A stretch of 29,695 bases of DNA from JAISGQ01 sp045604945 (lineage in GTDB: Bacteria > Bacillota > Clostridia > Oscillospirales > Acutalibacteraceae). This document shows, in pieces, positions 6,720 to 13,810 of this stretch (its first letter is position 1; the number at the start of each line of letters is the position of its first letter). The notes beneath the pieces were generated by a model. The model worked only from the letters and a program-made list of their open reading frames with translations, was not told the DNA's origin and searched no databases. Where the stretch lies: the NCBI GenBank assembly GCA_045604945.1, contig JAZUPA010000007.1, positions 1-29,695 on the forward strand, read 5' to 3'. The translations under genes were made by a program, and so were the position numbers.

Positions 6720-8156
6720 ATGACAGATAAAACTTACAGGAGTATCCTTGAAGATCTGAAAACAACGGAATCATATACAGAAGTTCCCGAAGAAGCAGGT
6801 CTCGAGGAGGATTTCTCTGAAAAAGAGGAGCTTTCTGAAAACACTGCCGAAGAAAGCGTGCAGGAGGAGCCTGAAGGGGAAAAGGCAGAATCCGCTGCAG
6901 CAGAGGAAGAGCCCGAAAGGGCGGAGACAGAAACTGAGCAGGCAGATGAAAAGCCCTCTGACAATGAGAAAAAAACGGGCAGAATCAGAAGAAAAGGCTC
7001 GGGCAGGGGGAACGGCCTTGAGGAAATTTTCCGCTCGGATTATACAGAGGAAAATATCATAGAGAACGAAGGCACAGCAGAGCGCAAAAACAACTATACC
7101 ACCTCAAGAAAAGTGCTGGGAAATCCCATTATCACTCTTGTGCTGTTCGCGGTGTTTGCATCAATGTGTGCGGTTTTCGCATTCCTTATTCCCTCAGCGG
7201 GAACAGTAATGAAGGATGACAATATCGTAGCACAGAGAAACGCATCCAGCGATATAAACTCAGGAATCGGACTTATCACAACCAATATAGTCAACGAGGT
7301 AAGGGGAATGCCGAAGCTGTTCCTGCTGCCCGTTACCGACTCTCCCGGTGCTGAATATTCCGCAGCCGACAAGTACACCTACAAGGACGACAAGGGCATC
7401 ACCCACACTGTATATGAGGATCCTTCCATAACGGTTGATATGTGGAGGGTAAAAAAGAAGCTTGACGGCAGATCCTATGTGGCAAACTATGCAAAGGTAA
7501 GGATCGCACATCCCACCCAGTTGCGCACATCCGTGTCCACATCGGGCTACAGAAACCGTTCAAAGCCCAGCGTACAGGCAAAAAAGATGAATGCCATTGT
7601 TGCGATAAACGGCGATTTCTTTACCCTTCGCAATAACGGAGTAATCATCAGACAGGGTACATATTACAGCAACAAGAAAAGCGGAAAAGAAAGTCTTTTC
7701 ATTGATTCGGACGGCAATTTCCACTTCATGTCCTCCGCCGAAGCCATAAATTCAGGCTTCCTTGAGAATACGACAGTCTACAATTCCCTTTCCTTCGGAC
7801 CGGTACTGGTGCGCGACGGAGTTCTCTGTCAGTACAAAAATGCGAAGAAGGATAAGCTTGCTACCATGAACTACGGACGCAACCCCAGAACGGGAATAGG
7901 TCAGATAGGTGAGCTTGAGTACCTTATGATAGTGGTCGACGGACGCACCTATGATTCCGCAGGACTTACAACCAGCCAGTTTGCGAAGCTGTTCTATAAT
8001 GAGGGCTGCGTGAATGCATACAACCTCGACGGCGGTCAGAGTTCGTGTATGGTATTCATGGGAAAGGTCTATAATACCGTATCCAACTCCGGCGAGCGAA
8101 TGGTAAGCGATATAGTATATTTTGCATCTGCAATGCCGGATGAAGATGAACTTTAG
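6720..8156 (+). CDS. Membrane-anchored phosphodiester glycosidase (NAGPA) domain protein
   Basis: A 478-residue type II membrane protein. Residues 1-125 are strikingly Glu-rich and end in basic patches; a single membrane helix spans about 135-160. The outside part carries a NAGPA/phosphodiester-glycosidase domain (about 240-470), shown by AINGDFF (295-301), RNPRTGIG (387-394), a VVDGR strand (405-409) and YNLDGGQSS (434-442). Relatives include the mammalian enzyme that uncovers mannose-6-phosphate and bacterial proteins that cleave sugar-phosphodiester bonds or are annotated as exopolysaccharide-related. The ATG has GAGGAGG upstream. With a CDP-glycerol transferase two genes downstream, a substrate among wall or membrane glycopolymers with glycosyl-phosphate links is a reasonable guess. 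The acidic cytoplasmic tail has no recognised partner. Domain call strong; substrate inferred. Confidence 0.87.
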   Translation: MTDKTYRSILEDLKTTESYTEVPEEAGLEEDFSEKEELSENTAEESVQEEPEGEKAESAAAEEEPERAETETEQADEKPSDNEKKTGRIRRKGSGRGNGLEEIFRSDYTEENIIENEGTAERKNNYTTSRKVLGNPIITLVLFAVFASMCAVFAFLIPSAGTVMKDDNIVAQRNASSDINSGIGLITTNIVNEVRGMPKLFLLPVTDSPGAEYSAADKYTYKDDKGITHTVYEDPSITVDMWRVKKKLDGRSYVANYAKVRIAHPTQLRTSVSTSGYRNRSKPSVQAKKMNAIVAINGDFFTLRNNGVIIRQGTYYSNKKSGKESLFIDSDGNFHFMSSAEAINSGFLENTTVYNSLSFGPVLVRDGVLCQYKNAKKDKLATMNYGRNPRTGIGQIGELEYLMIVVDGRTYDSAGLTTSQFAKLFYNEGCVNAYNLDGGQSSCMVFMGKVYNTVSNSGERMVSDIVYFASAMPDEDEL

Positions 8157-8167
8157 GAGGTGAAGGC

Positions 8168-9259
8168 ATGGGAAACGACCTGGTCGCAGCTTTTTATGAA
8201 GACTATTCAATTTACTGGTATGGGCTGACAATTGCAGCAGCATTGCTGGCAGGCGTTGTCATGGCGATGTTCATGCGTGCCTTCCAGCGTGAGAGAATAA
8301 ACGATGTGCTGTTTGTGGCAATACCCTCGCTCCCTCTGGGAATAATGGGTGCCAGAGCATTTTATTGCTGGCACGGCGCGGACAGACATGTTGATATCCA
8401 TCAGCTGACCCGTATGGAGACCTATCTTGAGGGCGGATTCGGACTGTACGGAGCCCTTGGAGCAGGTCTGCTGGTAATGGTGCTGGTATGCCTTATATTC
8501 AATGTGAACATCCTGATGCTTTCGGATGCCTGTGTTCCGGGGCTTGCCCTGGGCATATGCATCGGAAGGCTTGCAGCCCAGTTTTCAACTACTGACCGCG
8601 GCAGCGCCGTATCGGCAGAATGGCTTCAGCGCGCACCTTTTTCCACATGGGACGAAGCGGGCGGAGAGTGGCTGCTCAACGTATATTTCTTTGAAGCCCT
8701 TGCCGCTTTTCTGATATGTGCGCTTCTTACCTGCATGTTCCTTGCAAGGTATCATTTCTATGCATTTCCCTGCCGCAGGGGAGATATTACCCTTATGTTC
8801 ATGTTCCTTTACGGACTGAGCCAGTGCTTCTTTGAGGCTATACGCTCCGATTCCCTGTACTGGAACTCCACCATCAGCTCAAGACTGCATTTTGTCATGA
8901 TTTCGCAGGCTATAAGCGCTGTTGTGGCAGCTCTTGCCCTCAGTGTGCTGATTCTCAGATACACTTACTGGAGAGGAATAACGGTATATACTGTTTTCAG
9001 CGTAGTGCTTTCCGCATTCGGATTCTGCATGATCTTCTCCCAGGAGATAAGACTTCCCTTCAAGGAAGAAAGATTCATCTATGTGATGATAGCCCAGGGC
9101 GCACTTGTGCTGATAGTAATGGGCATGTGGCTGTTTTACAGACAGACAAAGGACAGACACGCAAAGCCTGCCCTGCCATGGCTTAATCCCCGTAACTGGG
9201 TTTCAAAGCTCAGGGGAATGAGCTTTTTTGACGCAAAAGAAGAAAGGAAGACCTCATGA
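8168..9259 (+). CDS. Divergent Lgt-like (prolipoprotein diacylglyceryl transferase family) membrane protein
   Basis: A 363-residue polytopic membrane protein with the overall pattern of Lgt, which moves diacylglyceryl from phosphatidylglycerol to the lipobox Cys. Matching parts are IYWYGL near residue 15, EGGFGLYGALGAG (88-100), GRLAAQF (133-139) and YGLSQCFFEAIRSD (215-228). Against E. coli Lgt from memory, R143, Y235 and E243 have counterparts (R134, Y215, E223), but the essential R239 is Gln219 and N146 is Ala137. The C-terminus adds further helices and a basic tail not typical of Lgt. It is longer than usual (about 260-300). It starts 11 bases after the previous gene with AGGAGG and overlaps the next by ATGA. 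It may have lost or changed the transferase activity; a normal lgt would be expected elsewhere. Confidence 0.72.
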   Translation: MGNDLVAAFYEDYSIYWYGLTIAAALLAGVVMAMFMRAFQRERINDVLFVAIPSLPLGIMGARAFYCWHGADRHVDIHQLTRMETYLEGGFGLYGALGAGLLVMVLVCLIFNVNILMLSDACVPGLALGICIGRLAAQFSTTDRGSAVSAEWLQRAPFSTWDEAGGEWLLNVYFFEALAAFLICALLTCMFLARYHFYAFPCRRGDITLMFMFLYGLSQCFFEAIRSDSLYWNSTISSRLHFVMISQAISAVVAALALSVLILRYTYWRGITVYTVFSVVLSAFGFCMIFSQEIRLPFKEERFIYVMIAQGALVLIVMGMWLFYRQTKDRHAKPALPWLNPRNWVSKLRGMSFFDAKEERKTS

Positions 9260-10800
9260 AGAAGTTTGCAATCTGCATACTGAGAGGGCTGATGAGCTTC
9301 ATTTATGCGATTATGAAGATTCTTGCACCACCGAGGGACAGGGTGCTTTTCATCAGCCGAAGGGCTGACAGCGCCAGTGAGAATTTTCTGCTCATTGCTG
9401 AGGAGATAAGAAAAAGATCTCCCAATACCGAGCTCCGTTTTTCCTGCAAGAAGGATAAAAGCGGACGCTACGGCTTCAGCCACCCCTTTCTTATGCTGGA
9501 CAGAATGCGCCTGCTGGCGGGCTCCAAGGTGTGCATAACCGAGAGCGGAACCGCAGAAATCGGTATGCTCAGACACCGTGAAGAGCTGCGCATAATACAG
9601 ATATGGCATTCCATGGCACCTTTCAAGAAGTTCGGATGGCAGATAGTCGGTGATGACAAGGAGATAGACCCTGTGGTAGCCGAAGGTCTGAGACTTCACT
9701 CCGGGTATGATTATGTAATAGTCGGCAGTGAGTATGTCCGCGAGATGTTTTCCGAAGCACTGAATACCGACCGCAGCAGAGTTCTGTCACTGGGACTTCC
9801 CGTTACCGATGAGCTGCTGGAAAGGGACGGAGAGAAGGATCGATACAAGCTCTGGAAGCTCCATCCCTCCACCTGCGGAAAAAGGATTGTAGTATATGCA
9901 CCGACCCTGAGAAAAGACAGGGCTGTGCCGTGCGAAGAGCTGATTTCTGCCTTTGATTTTGAAAACTCATCCCTGGTTGTGAAGCTGCATCCAAAGGACA
10001 GAAAAACAAAAATCAGCGATGAAAGGGTAGTCGTTGACACGGAAATGACCATTCAGGAGGCTATCCGAGCAGCAGACATCATAGTGACCGACTATTCGGG
10101 CGTTTCCGCAGAAGCCAGCATAATGGGAAAACCTGTGTATTTCTATACCCCCGATATGGAGGCGTATGCCGGCAAGGGCGGTATGAATATTGACCCTGCC
10201 GAGCTTTTTCCCGAAATTACCTTTGACAATCCTTCAGAGCTTGCGGCAGCAATAAACCGCAACGAAGACTGCAGTGAGAATTCGAGGAAAATCAGAGAAA
10301 AGCTTGCTGATGCCTGCAAAGGCGACAGCGCAAGGAGCATTGCTTATCTGGCAACCGAGACCACCATCCAGAATACCGCAGCATCACCGAAGACTGAGGA
10401 AAAAAGCTCAAAAATAAGCAATTTCCTTGCAAGATGCGCGTATTCAGCAAAATATACGGGGGCAAGAATCGACCCGATGCTGATTCTGTTTGAATCAAAG
10501 AAGACCTGCGCCTTTGACGGAGCGGTAAGAGAGCTGTACGAACTTGTACTGGCAGATAAAAAGTATGAAAACTGCCGCTTTGCATGGGCGGTTTCGGACC
10601 CTGACGAGACACATATTCCGGGAAACCCCAATGTGCTGGTGGTAAAATTCGGCTCCTCCGAGCATATGCAGATTCATGCAAGAGCCGGAGCGATAGTGTC
10701 CGACACCCCCGCATCTGACAGACTGAAGGTAAGAGCTGGACAGCATTACCTCATTGCCAGCGGCGACACAAAGGAGCTTCTCAGACGCCTTATCGACTAG
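9256..10800 (+). CDS. CDP-glycerol glycerophosphotransferase family protein with extra C-terminal half-domain
   Basis: A 514-residue membrane-associated GT-B enzyme of the TagB/TagF family, which transfers glycerol-3-phosphate (or a related polyol phosphate) from a CDP donor onto a lipid-linked acceptor. Residues 28-370 hold the full domain with conserved IWHSMAPFKKFG (116-127), KLHP (243-246) and TDYSGVSAEA (278-287), including both His positions known to matter in TagF. A linker (about 370-388) leads to residues 390-500, which resemble the N-terminal half of a second copy (ILFESKKTC..., CRFAWAVSDPDE, then HARAGAIVSDTPASD) but stop where the second IWH motif should be. The start overlaps the previous gene by 4 bases. 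It is the last gene of the operon; no intrinsic terminator follows. Enzyme class is firm; acceptor and polymer are unknown. Confidence 0.88.
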   Translation: MKKFAICILRGLMSFIYAIMKILAPPRDRVLFISRRADSASENFLLIAEEIRKRSPNTELRFSCKKDKSGRYGFSHPFLMLDRMRLLAGSKVCITESGTAEIGMLRHREELRIIQIWHSMAPFKKFGWQIVGDDKEIDPVVAEGLRLHSGYDYVIVGSEYVREMFSEALNTDRSRVLSLGLPVTDELLERDGEKDRYKLWKLHPSTCGKRIVVYAPTLRKDRAVPCEELISAFDFENSSLVVKLHPKDRKTKISDERVVVDTEMTIQEAIRAADIIVTDYSGVSAEASIMGKPVYFYTPDMEAYAGKGGMNIDPAELFPEITFDNPSELAAAINRNEDCSENSRKIREKLADACKGDSARSIAYLATETTIQNTAASPKTEEKSSKISNFLARCAYSAKYTGARIDPMLILFESKKTCAFDGAVRELYELVLADKKYENCRFAWAVSDPDETHIPGNPNVLVVKFGSSEHMQIHARAGAIVSDTPASDRLKVRAGQHYLIASGDTKELLRRLID

Positions 10801-10845
10801 ATCTGACAAAATACCCGAATTCACCGGCTGTTCACCTTAAAGTCG

Positions 10846-10876
10846 CACAATTACCCTTGACTTGAAGGGTATTGTG
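10846..10876. promoter_or_regulatory. Operator-like palindrome over a -35 box
   Basis: Arms TACCCTT (10852-10858) and AAGGGTA (10865-10871) are perfectly complementary around GACTTG and extend outward by CACAA/TTGTG with one unpaired T. The palindrome covers the -35 TTGACT of the promoter at 10857-10885. No T run follows, so it is unlikely to be a terminator for the upstream operon. A repressor or activator site is the simplest reading. Confidence 0.6.
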
Positions 10877-10885
10877 AAATAGAAT
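10857..10885 (+). promoter_or_regulatory. Promoter of the small four-helix membrane protein gene
   Basis: -35 TTGACT (10857-10862) and -10 TAGAAT (10880-10885) are 17 bases apart, each 5 of 6 to consensus. Transcription would begin near 10892, downstream of an in-frame ATG at 10884, which supports 10944 as the true start of the gene. Confidence 0.75.
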
Positions 10886-10943
10886 GTATATCGGATATTT
10901 ATTCTGGAAAAGCAAACCCTCAAGGAGAAAGGAATGGTCGAAA

Positions 10944-11429
10944 ATGAAGACCAATGAAAGCAAGAACAAGATACTGATTGATATCATCACCATCGTACTG
11001 CTGCTGGCAGCATTTATATTTGCCTATGTAATGGGTTTTGTGAATGTGAACTCCACAACAGGAGAATACTTCCTTTCAACACCCATAATGGCACTTATCG
11101 CTGTAGGCGGTCTTGGCATTCTTTATTTCTCAGGCTCTGTGGTGGAGCTTGTTTCCAGAATAAAGAGAGACAGAATGAATATCGGCTTTGTGGTGTCGTT
11201 TTCTCTGGCAACGGTCTGCTATGCAGCCCTTGCAGCAATAATGCTTGCGCTGCTCTGCAAACTGACCGATGTAAGCTCCTTCCTTCCCCGTTTCATCTAC
11301 ATCGTATCCGTACTTGTGATAATCGGCGGATATTACGGCTCTGTGGTATATTCCGCAAAGCTCGAATCTGAGATTGCTGAGCTTGATGCTGATTCTGAAG
11401 AGGAAGAAACTGCAGCAGAAGAGGAATAA
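10944..11429 (+). CDS. Four-helix membrane protein of unknown function
   Basis: A 161-residue protein with a short charged N-terminus, four predicted membrane helices (about 11-32, 46-64, 81-105, 115-135) and a highly acidic tail (ELDADSEEEETAAEEE). The in-frame ATG at 10884 lies within the -10 box and so upstream of the transcript start; the ATG at 10944 has AAAGGA about ten bases upstream and is preferred. I do not recognise the family. It has its own promoter overlapped by a palindrome and stands alone: the next promoter (rimP operon) begins 16 bases after its stop. The acidic tail and the regulated-looking promoter are its only notable traits. The coding status is well supported by the promoter, ribosome site and sustained hydrophobic pattern. 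Confidence 0.75.
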   Translation: MKTNESKNKILIDIITIVLLLAAFIFAYVMGFVNVNSTTGEYFLSTPIMALIAVGGLGILYFSGSVVELVSRIKRDRMNIGFVVSFSLATVCYAALAAIMLALLCKLTDVSSFLPRFIYIVSVLVIIGGYYGSVVYSAKLESEIAELDADSEEEETAAEEE

Positions 11430-11444
11430 AATTTCAAAAAAGAC

Positions 11445-11473
11445 TTGTATAATGCACCGCTGCGTGCTATAAT
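11445..11473 (+). promoter_or_regulatory. Promoter of the rimP-nusA-infB operon
   Basis: -35 TTGTAT (11445-11450) and perfect -10 TATAAT (11468-11473) have a 17-base spacer. The leader to rimP is about 70 bases and contains the hairpin at 11501-11522. This is the only strong promoter seen upstream of the eight downstream genes. Confidence 0.8.
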
Positions 11474-11500
11474 ATGTATGTAAGAATAAAGGTATCAAAG

Positions 11501-11526
11501 GAGTGGGCTTCGCGGTCCGCTCTTTT
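11501..11526 (+). promoter_or_regulatory. rimP leader hairpin, candidate attenuator
   Basis: GAGTGGGC (11501-11508) pairs with GTCCGCTC (11515-11522) over a 6-base loop, with two G-U pairs, and is followed at once by TTTT. The shape is that of a weak intrinsic terminator between the promoter and the rimP ribosome site (cggagg at 11536-11541). Since NusA, encoded by the second gene, affects pausing and termination, an autoregulatory attenuator is plausible but unproven. Confidence 0.55.
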
Positions 11527-11548
11527 GTATTGTTACGGAGGAAAAAAC

Positions 11549-12034
11549 ATGGCTAAAAGCAAAGGCGGAATGACCATAGCTAAGGCTGCTGCGGTGGTAA
11601 AGCCCATAGCCGATGAAATGGGTCTTGATATCTGGGATATCCAGTACCTCAAGGAAGGCACCGAGTGGTGTCTGCGCATAATCATCGACAAGGAGGGCGG
11701 AGTTGATATTCTCGACTGCGAAAGGCTGTCAAGAGCCATCGACAAGCCCCTTGACGAGCTCGACCCCATTGACGGCGCATGGTCCCTGGAGGTAAGTTCT
11801 CCCGGTATAGAGCGCGCACTGACAAAGCCCGAGCATTACGAAAAAATGGCAGGCAGAGATATTGCAATCCAGCTTTACAGACCCCATGAGGAGACCGGAG
11901 AAAAGGAAATAATAGCCTCTCTGGTAGAGCTTCGCGACAAGATGATAGTTCTCGAGGATCTCGAGGGAACAAGATTTGAAATTGCCCTTAAGGATGCTGT
12001 AAGCGTCAGACTTTATGAAGAAATAGAAGAATAA
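11549..12034 (+). CDS. rimP: Ribosome maturation factor RimP
   Basis: A 161-residue cytosolic factor needed for late 30S subunit assembly. Diagnostic segments are the N-terminal block ending in DIWDIQYLKEG, then LRIIIDKEGG, DCERLSRAID, and the SLEVSSPGIERALTKPEHYEK core. The C-terminal Sm-like barrel is recognisable from the MIVLEDLEGTRFEIALKD stretch. The ATG at 11549 has CGGAGG seven bases upstream; an upstream in-frame extension would translate the leader hairpin and is not supported. It is the first gene of the operon, 31 bases before nusA, the classic order in bacteria. Length and motifs are normal. Confidence 0.95.
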   Translation: MAKSKGGMTIAKAAAVVKPIADEMGLDIWDIQYLKEGTEWCLRIIIDKEGGVDILDCERLSRAIDKPLDELDPIDGAWSLEVSSPGIERALTKPEHYEKMAGRDIAIQLYRPHEETGEKEIIASLVELRDKMIVLEDLEGTRFEIALKDAVSVRLYEEIEE

Positions 12035-12065
12035 CAACATATAATTGTAACGGAGGTTATTTTCG

Positions 12066-13184
12066 ATGGCAACGAGAAGAAAGAGCAAGGCTCAGGCAGT
12101 TGACACATCCAACAAGGAGCTGTTTGAGGCACTGTACATGTTCGAGCAGGAAAAGGGAATCCCTGTGACATATATGTGTGAAAAGATCCGCAAGGCGATC
12201 GTTTCCGCAATCAAGGGTTCCCACAACGGCAACGACAACGTTATCGTAAATATTGAACCCGAGACCGAAACCTTTGAGGTTTTTGTCTGTCAGACCGTAG
12301 CGGAAGAGGTTGACGAACATACCAAGGGTCACTGCATCCTCCTTGAGCAGGCACAGAAGATCGACCCGGGCGCAGAGATCGGTCAGGTAGTGCGCGTAAA
12401 GCTGCAGACAAAGCAGTTCGGCAGAATCGCAGCAATGACCGCAAAGCACGTTATCCGTCAGGGCATCCGCGATATGGAGCGCGAGCAGGTATATTCCGAA
12501 CTTCAGAGCAGAAACCAGGAGCTTGTAACAGGCACCGTCGAGCGTGTTGATCCCAAGTCCGGCGCTGCTATCATCAAGATCGGCAAGGTTGACGTGGTGC
12601 TTCCCAAGAACGAGCAGATCCCCGGTGAGGTTCTCGTTCCCGGCAAGCCTGTCAAGGTATATGTTGTTGATGTGCGCGAGCTTCAGCAGGCTGCTGAAAA
12701 CAACGAGCGCTCACCCAAGGCAACCATTTCCAGAACTCATCCCGGTCTTGTCAAAAGACTTTTCGAGACCGAAGTACCCGAAATTTTCGACGGTACAGTT
12801 GAAATAAAGGCAGTATCCAGAGAAGCAGGCAGCCGCACAAAGCTTGCCGTTCTCAGCAACGATGAAAATGTCGACCCCATCGGCGCTTGCATAGGTCCCA
12901 GAGGCGCACGAGTAAATGCAATAGTTGCAGAGCTTGGCGGCGAGAAGATCGACATCATCAACTACAGCGAGGATCCCTCCGCATTCATCGCGAAGGCACT
13001 TTCCCCTGCGAATGTGCTCAGCGTTGTAATAGATGAAAGCTCACCTCGAGCATGCCGCGTCACCGTCCCCGATGATCAGCTTTCACTGGCAATCGGCAAC
13101 AAGGGACAGAATGCCCGTCTTGCAGCCCGTCTTACCGGCTGGAAGATAGATATCCGTTCCGAAAGCGGCGCAGCAGACGAATAA
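12066..13184 (+). CDS. nusA: Transcription termination/antitermination factor NusA
   Basis: A 372-residue RNA polymerase-associated factor controlling pausing, intrinsic termination and antitermination. The order of domains is N-terminal polymerase-binding domain (about 1-125), S1 domain (about 135-200, beginning TGTVERVDPKSGAAIIKIG), and two KH domains with GPRGAR and GNKGQN loops. It lacks the C-terminal acidic repeats of E. coli NusA and matches the Firmicutes length (about 370). The ATG has CGGAGG nine bases upstream. It lies between rimP and rnpM as expected and may act on the leader hairpin of its own operon. Assignment secure. Confidence 0.97.
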   Translation: MATRRKSKAQAVDTSNKELFEALYMFEQEKGIPVTYMCEKIRKAIVSAIKGSHNGNDNVIVNIEPETETFEVFVCQTVAEEVDEHTKGHCILLEQAQKIDPGAEIGQVVRVKLQTKQFGRIAAMTAKHVIRQGIRDMEREQVYSELQSRNQELVTGTVERVDPKSGAAIIKIGKVDVVLPKNEQIPGEVLVPGKPVKVYVVDVRELQQAAENNERSPKATISRTHPGLVKRLFETEVPEIFDGTVEIKAVSREAGSRTKLAVLSNDENVDPIGACIGPRGARVNAIVAELGGEKIDIINYSEDPSAFIAKALSPANVLSVVIDESSPRACRVTVPDDQLSLAIGNKGQNARLAARLTGWKIDIRSESGAADE

Positions 13185-13220
13185 TTTATTATTGCTCAAA
13201 GACCTCGAAAGGAGAAGAGA

Positions 13221-13496
13221 TTGGTGCAGAAGCAAAGAAAAATACCCCTTCGGATGTGCCTTGGCTGCGGCGAAATGAAGCCAAAGCGGGAGCTGCTCCG
13301 AATAGCAAAAAGCCCTGAGGGCGAGATTTCTCTCGACACAACGGGCAGAAAACCCGGCAGAGGGGCATATATCTGTCACAGTCTCGACTGTCTGAAGCTT
13401 GCAAGAAAGAAGCGCAGCCTTGAGAGAGCCTTCTCCTGCAAAATTGAGGAAGAGGTCTATGACGCAATGGAAGGAGAGCTTGCCGGCAATGAATGA
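13221..13496 (+). CDS. rnpM: YlxR/RnpM family RNA-binding protein
   Basis: A 91-residue basic protein of the YlxR (DUF448) family; the B. subtilis member was recently shown to bind and modulate RNase P RNA. Key features are RKIPLRMCLGCGEMKPKREL with its conserved Cys pair, the RKPGRGAYIC strand, and a second Cys in HSLDCL. The start is either TTG at 13221 (GGAG six bases upstream) or GTG at 13224 (nine bases); the sequence does not decide. The stop overlaps the start of the next gene in ATGAATGA. The place between nusA and ylxQ is canonical. Family call strong; the exact role in this organism is by homology. Confidence 0.92.
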   Translation: MVQKQRKIPLRMCLGCGEMKPKRELLRIAKSPEGEISLDTTGRKPGRGAYICHSLDCLKLARKKRSLERAFSCKIEEEVYDAMEGELAGNE

Positions 13497-13806
13497 CAAA
13501 GTGCTTTCTCTGCTTGGACTTGCAAGAAGAGCGGGAAAAATTTCCCTTGGCTTCGACCCTGCGGTCGACAGCGTAAAGTCAGGGCAGAGCAGGCTGATTA
13601 TCATAACCTCAGATATCTCGCCAAAAACAAGGAAAGAGCTTGAGTTTTCTCTGAGGGAAAGCGGAACGCCCATACACACTATTCCCTTTGATGTCAAAGC
13701 ACTGGGGAATGCCGTAGGAAAGGCAGCCAAAATCGTTTCTGTAAACGATGAGGGCTTTGCCGGTTCCGTAATGAAGCTGCTCGGCAGCAACAACGGGGAG
13801 GAGTAA
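13489..13806 (+). CDS. ylxQ: L7Ae-type ribosomal/kink-turn RNA-binding protein YlxQ
   Basis: A 105-residue protein of the L7Ae/L30e fold, which binds kink-turn RNA. The N-terminal VLSLLGLARRAGKISLGFD and the LIIITSDISPKTRKEL segment are typical. The ATG at 13489 overlaps the rnpM stop by 8 bases and has AAGGAG about 12 bases upstream; longer in-frame extensions would lie within rnpM. It ends 4 bases before infB. The target RNA is not known for most members. The context within the nusA-infB operon makes the assignment confident. Confidence 0.92.
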   Translation: MNDKVLSLLGLARRAGKISLGFDPAVDSVKSGQSRLIIITSDISPKTRKELEFSLRESGTPIHTIPFDVKALGNAVGKAAKIVSVNDEGFAGSVMKLLGSNNGEE

Positions 13807-13810
13807 TTTA

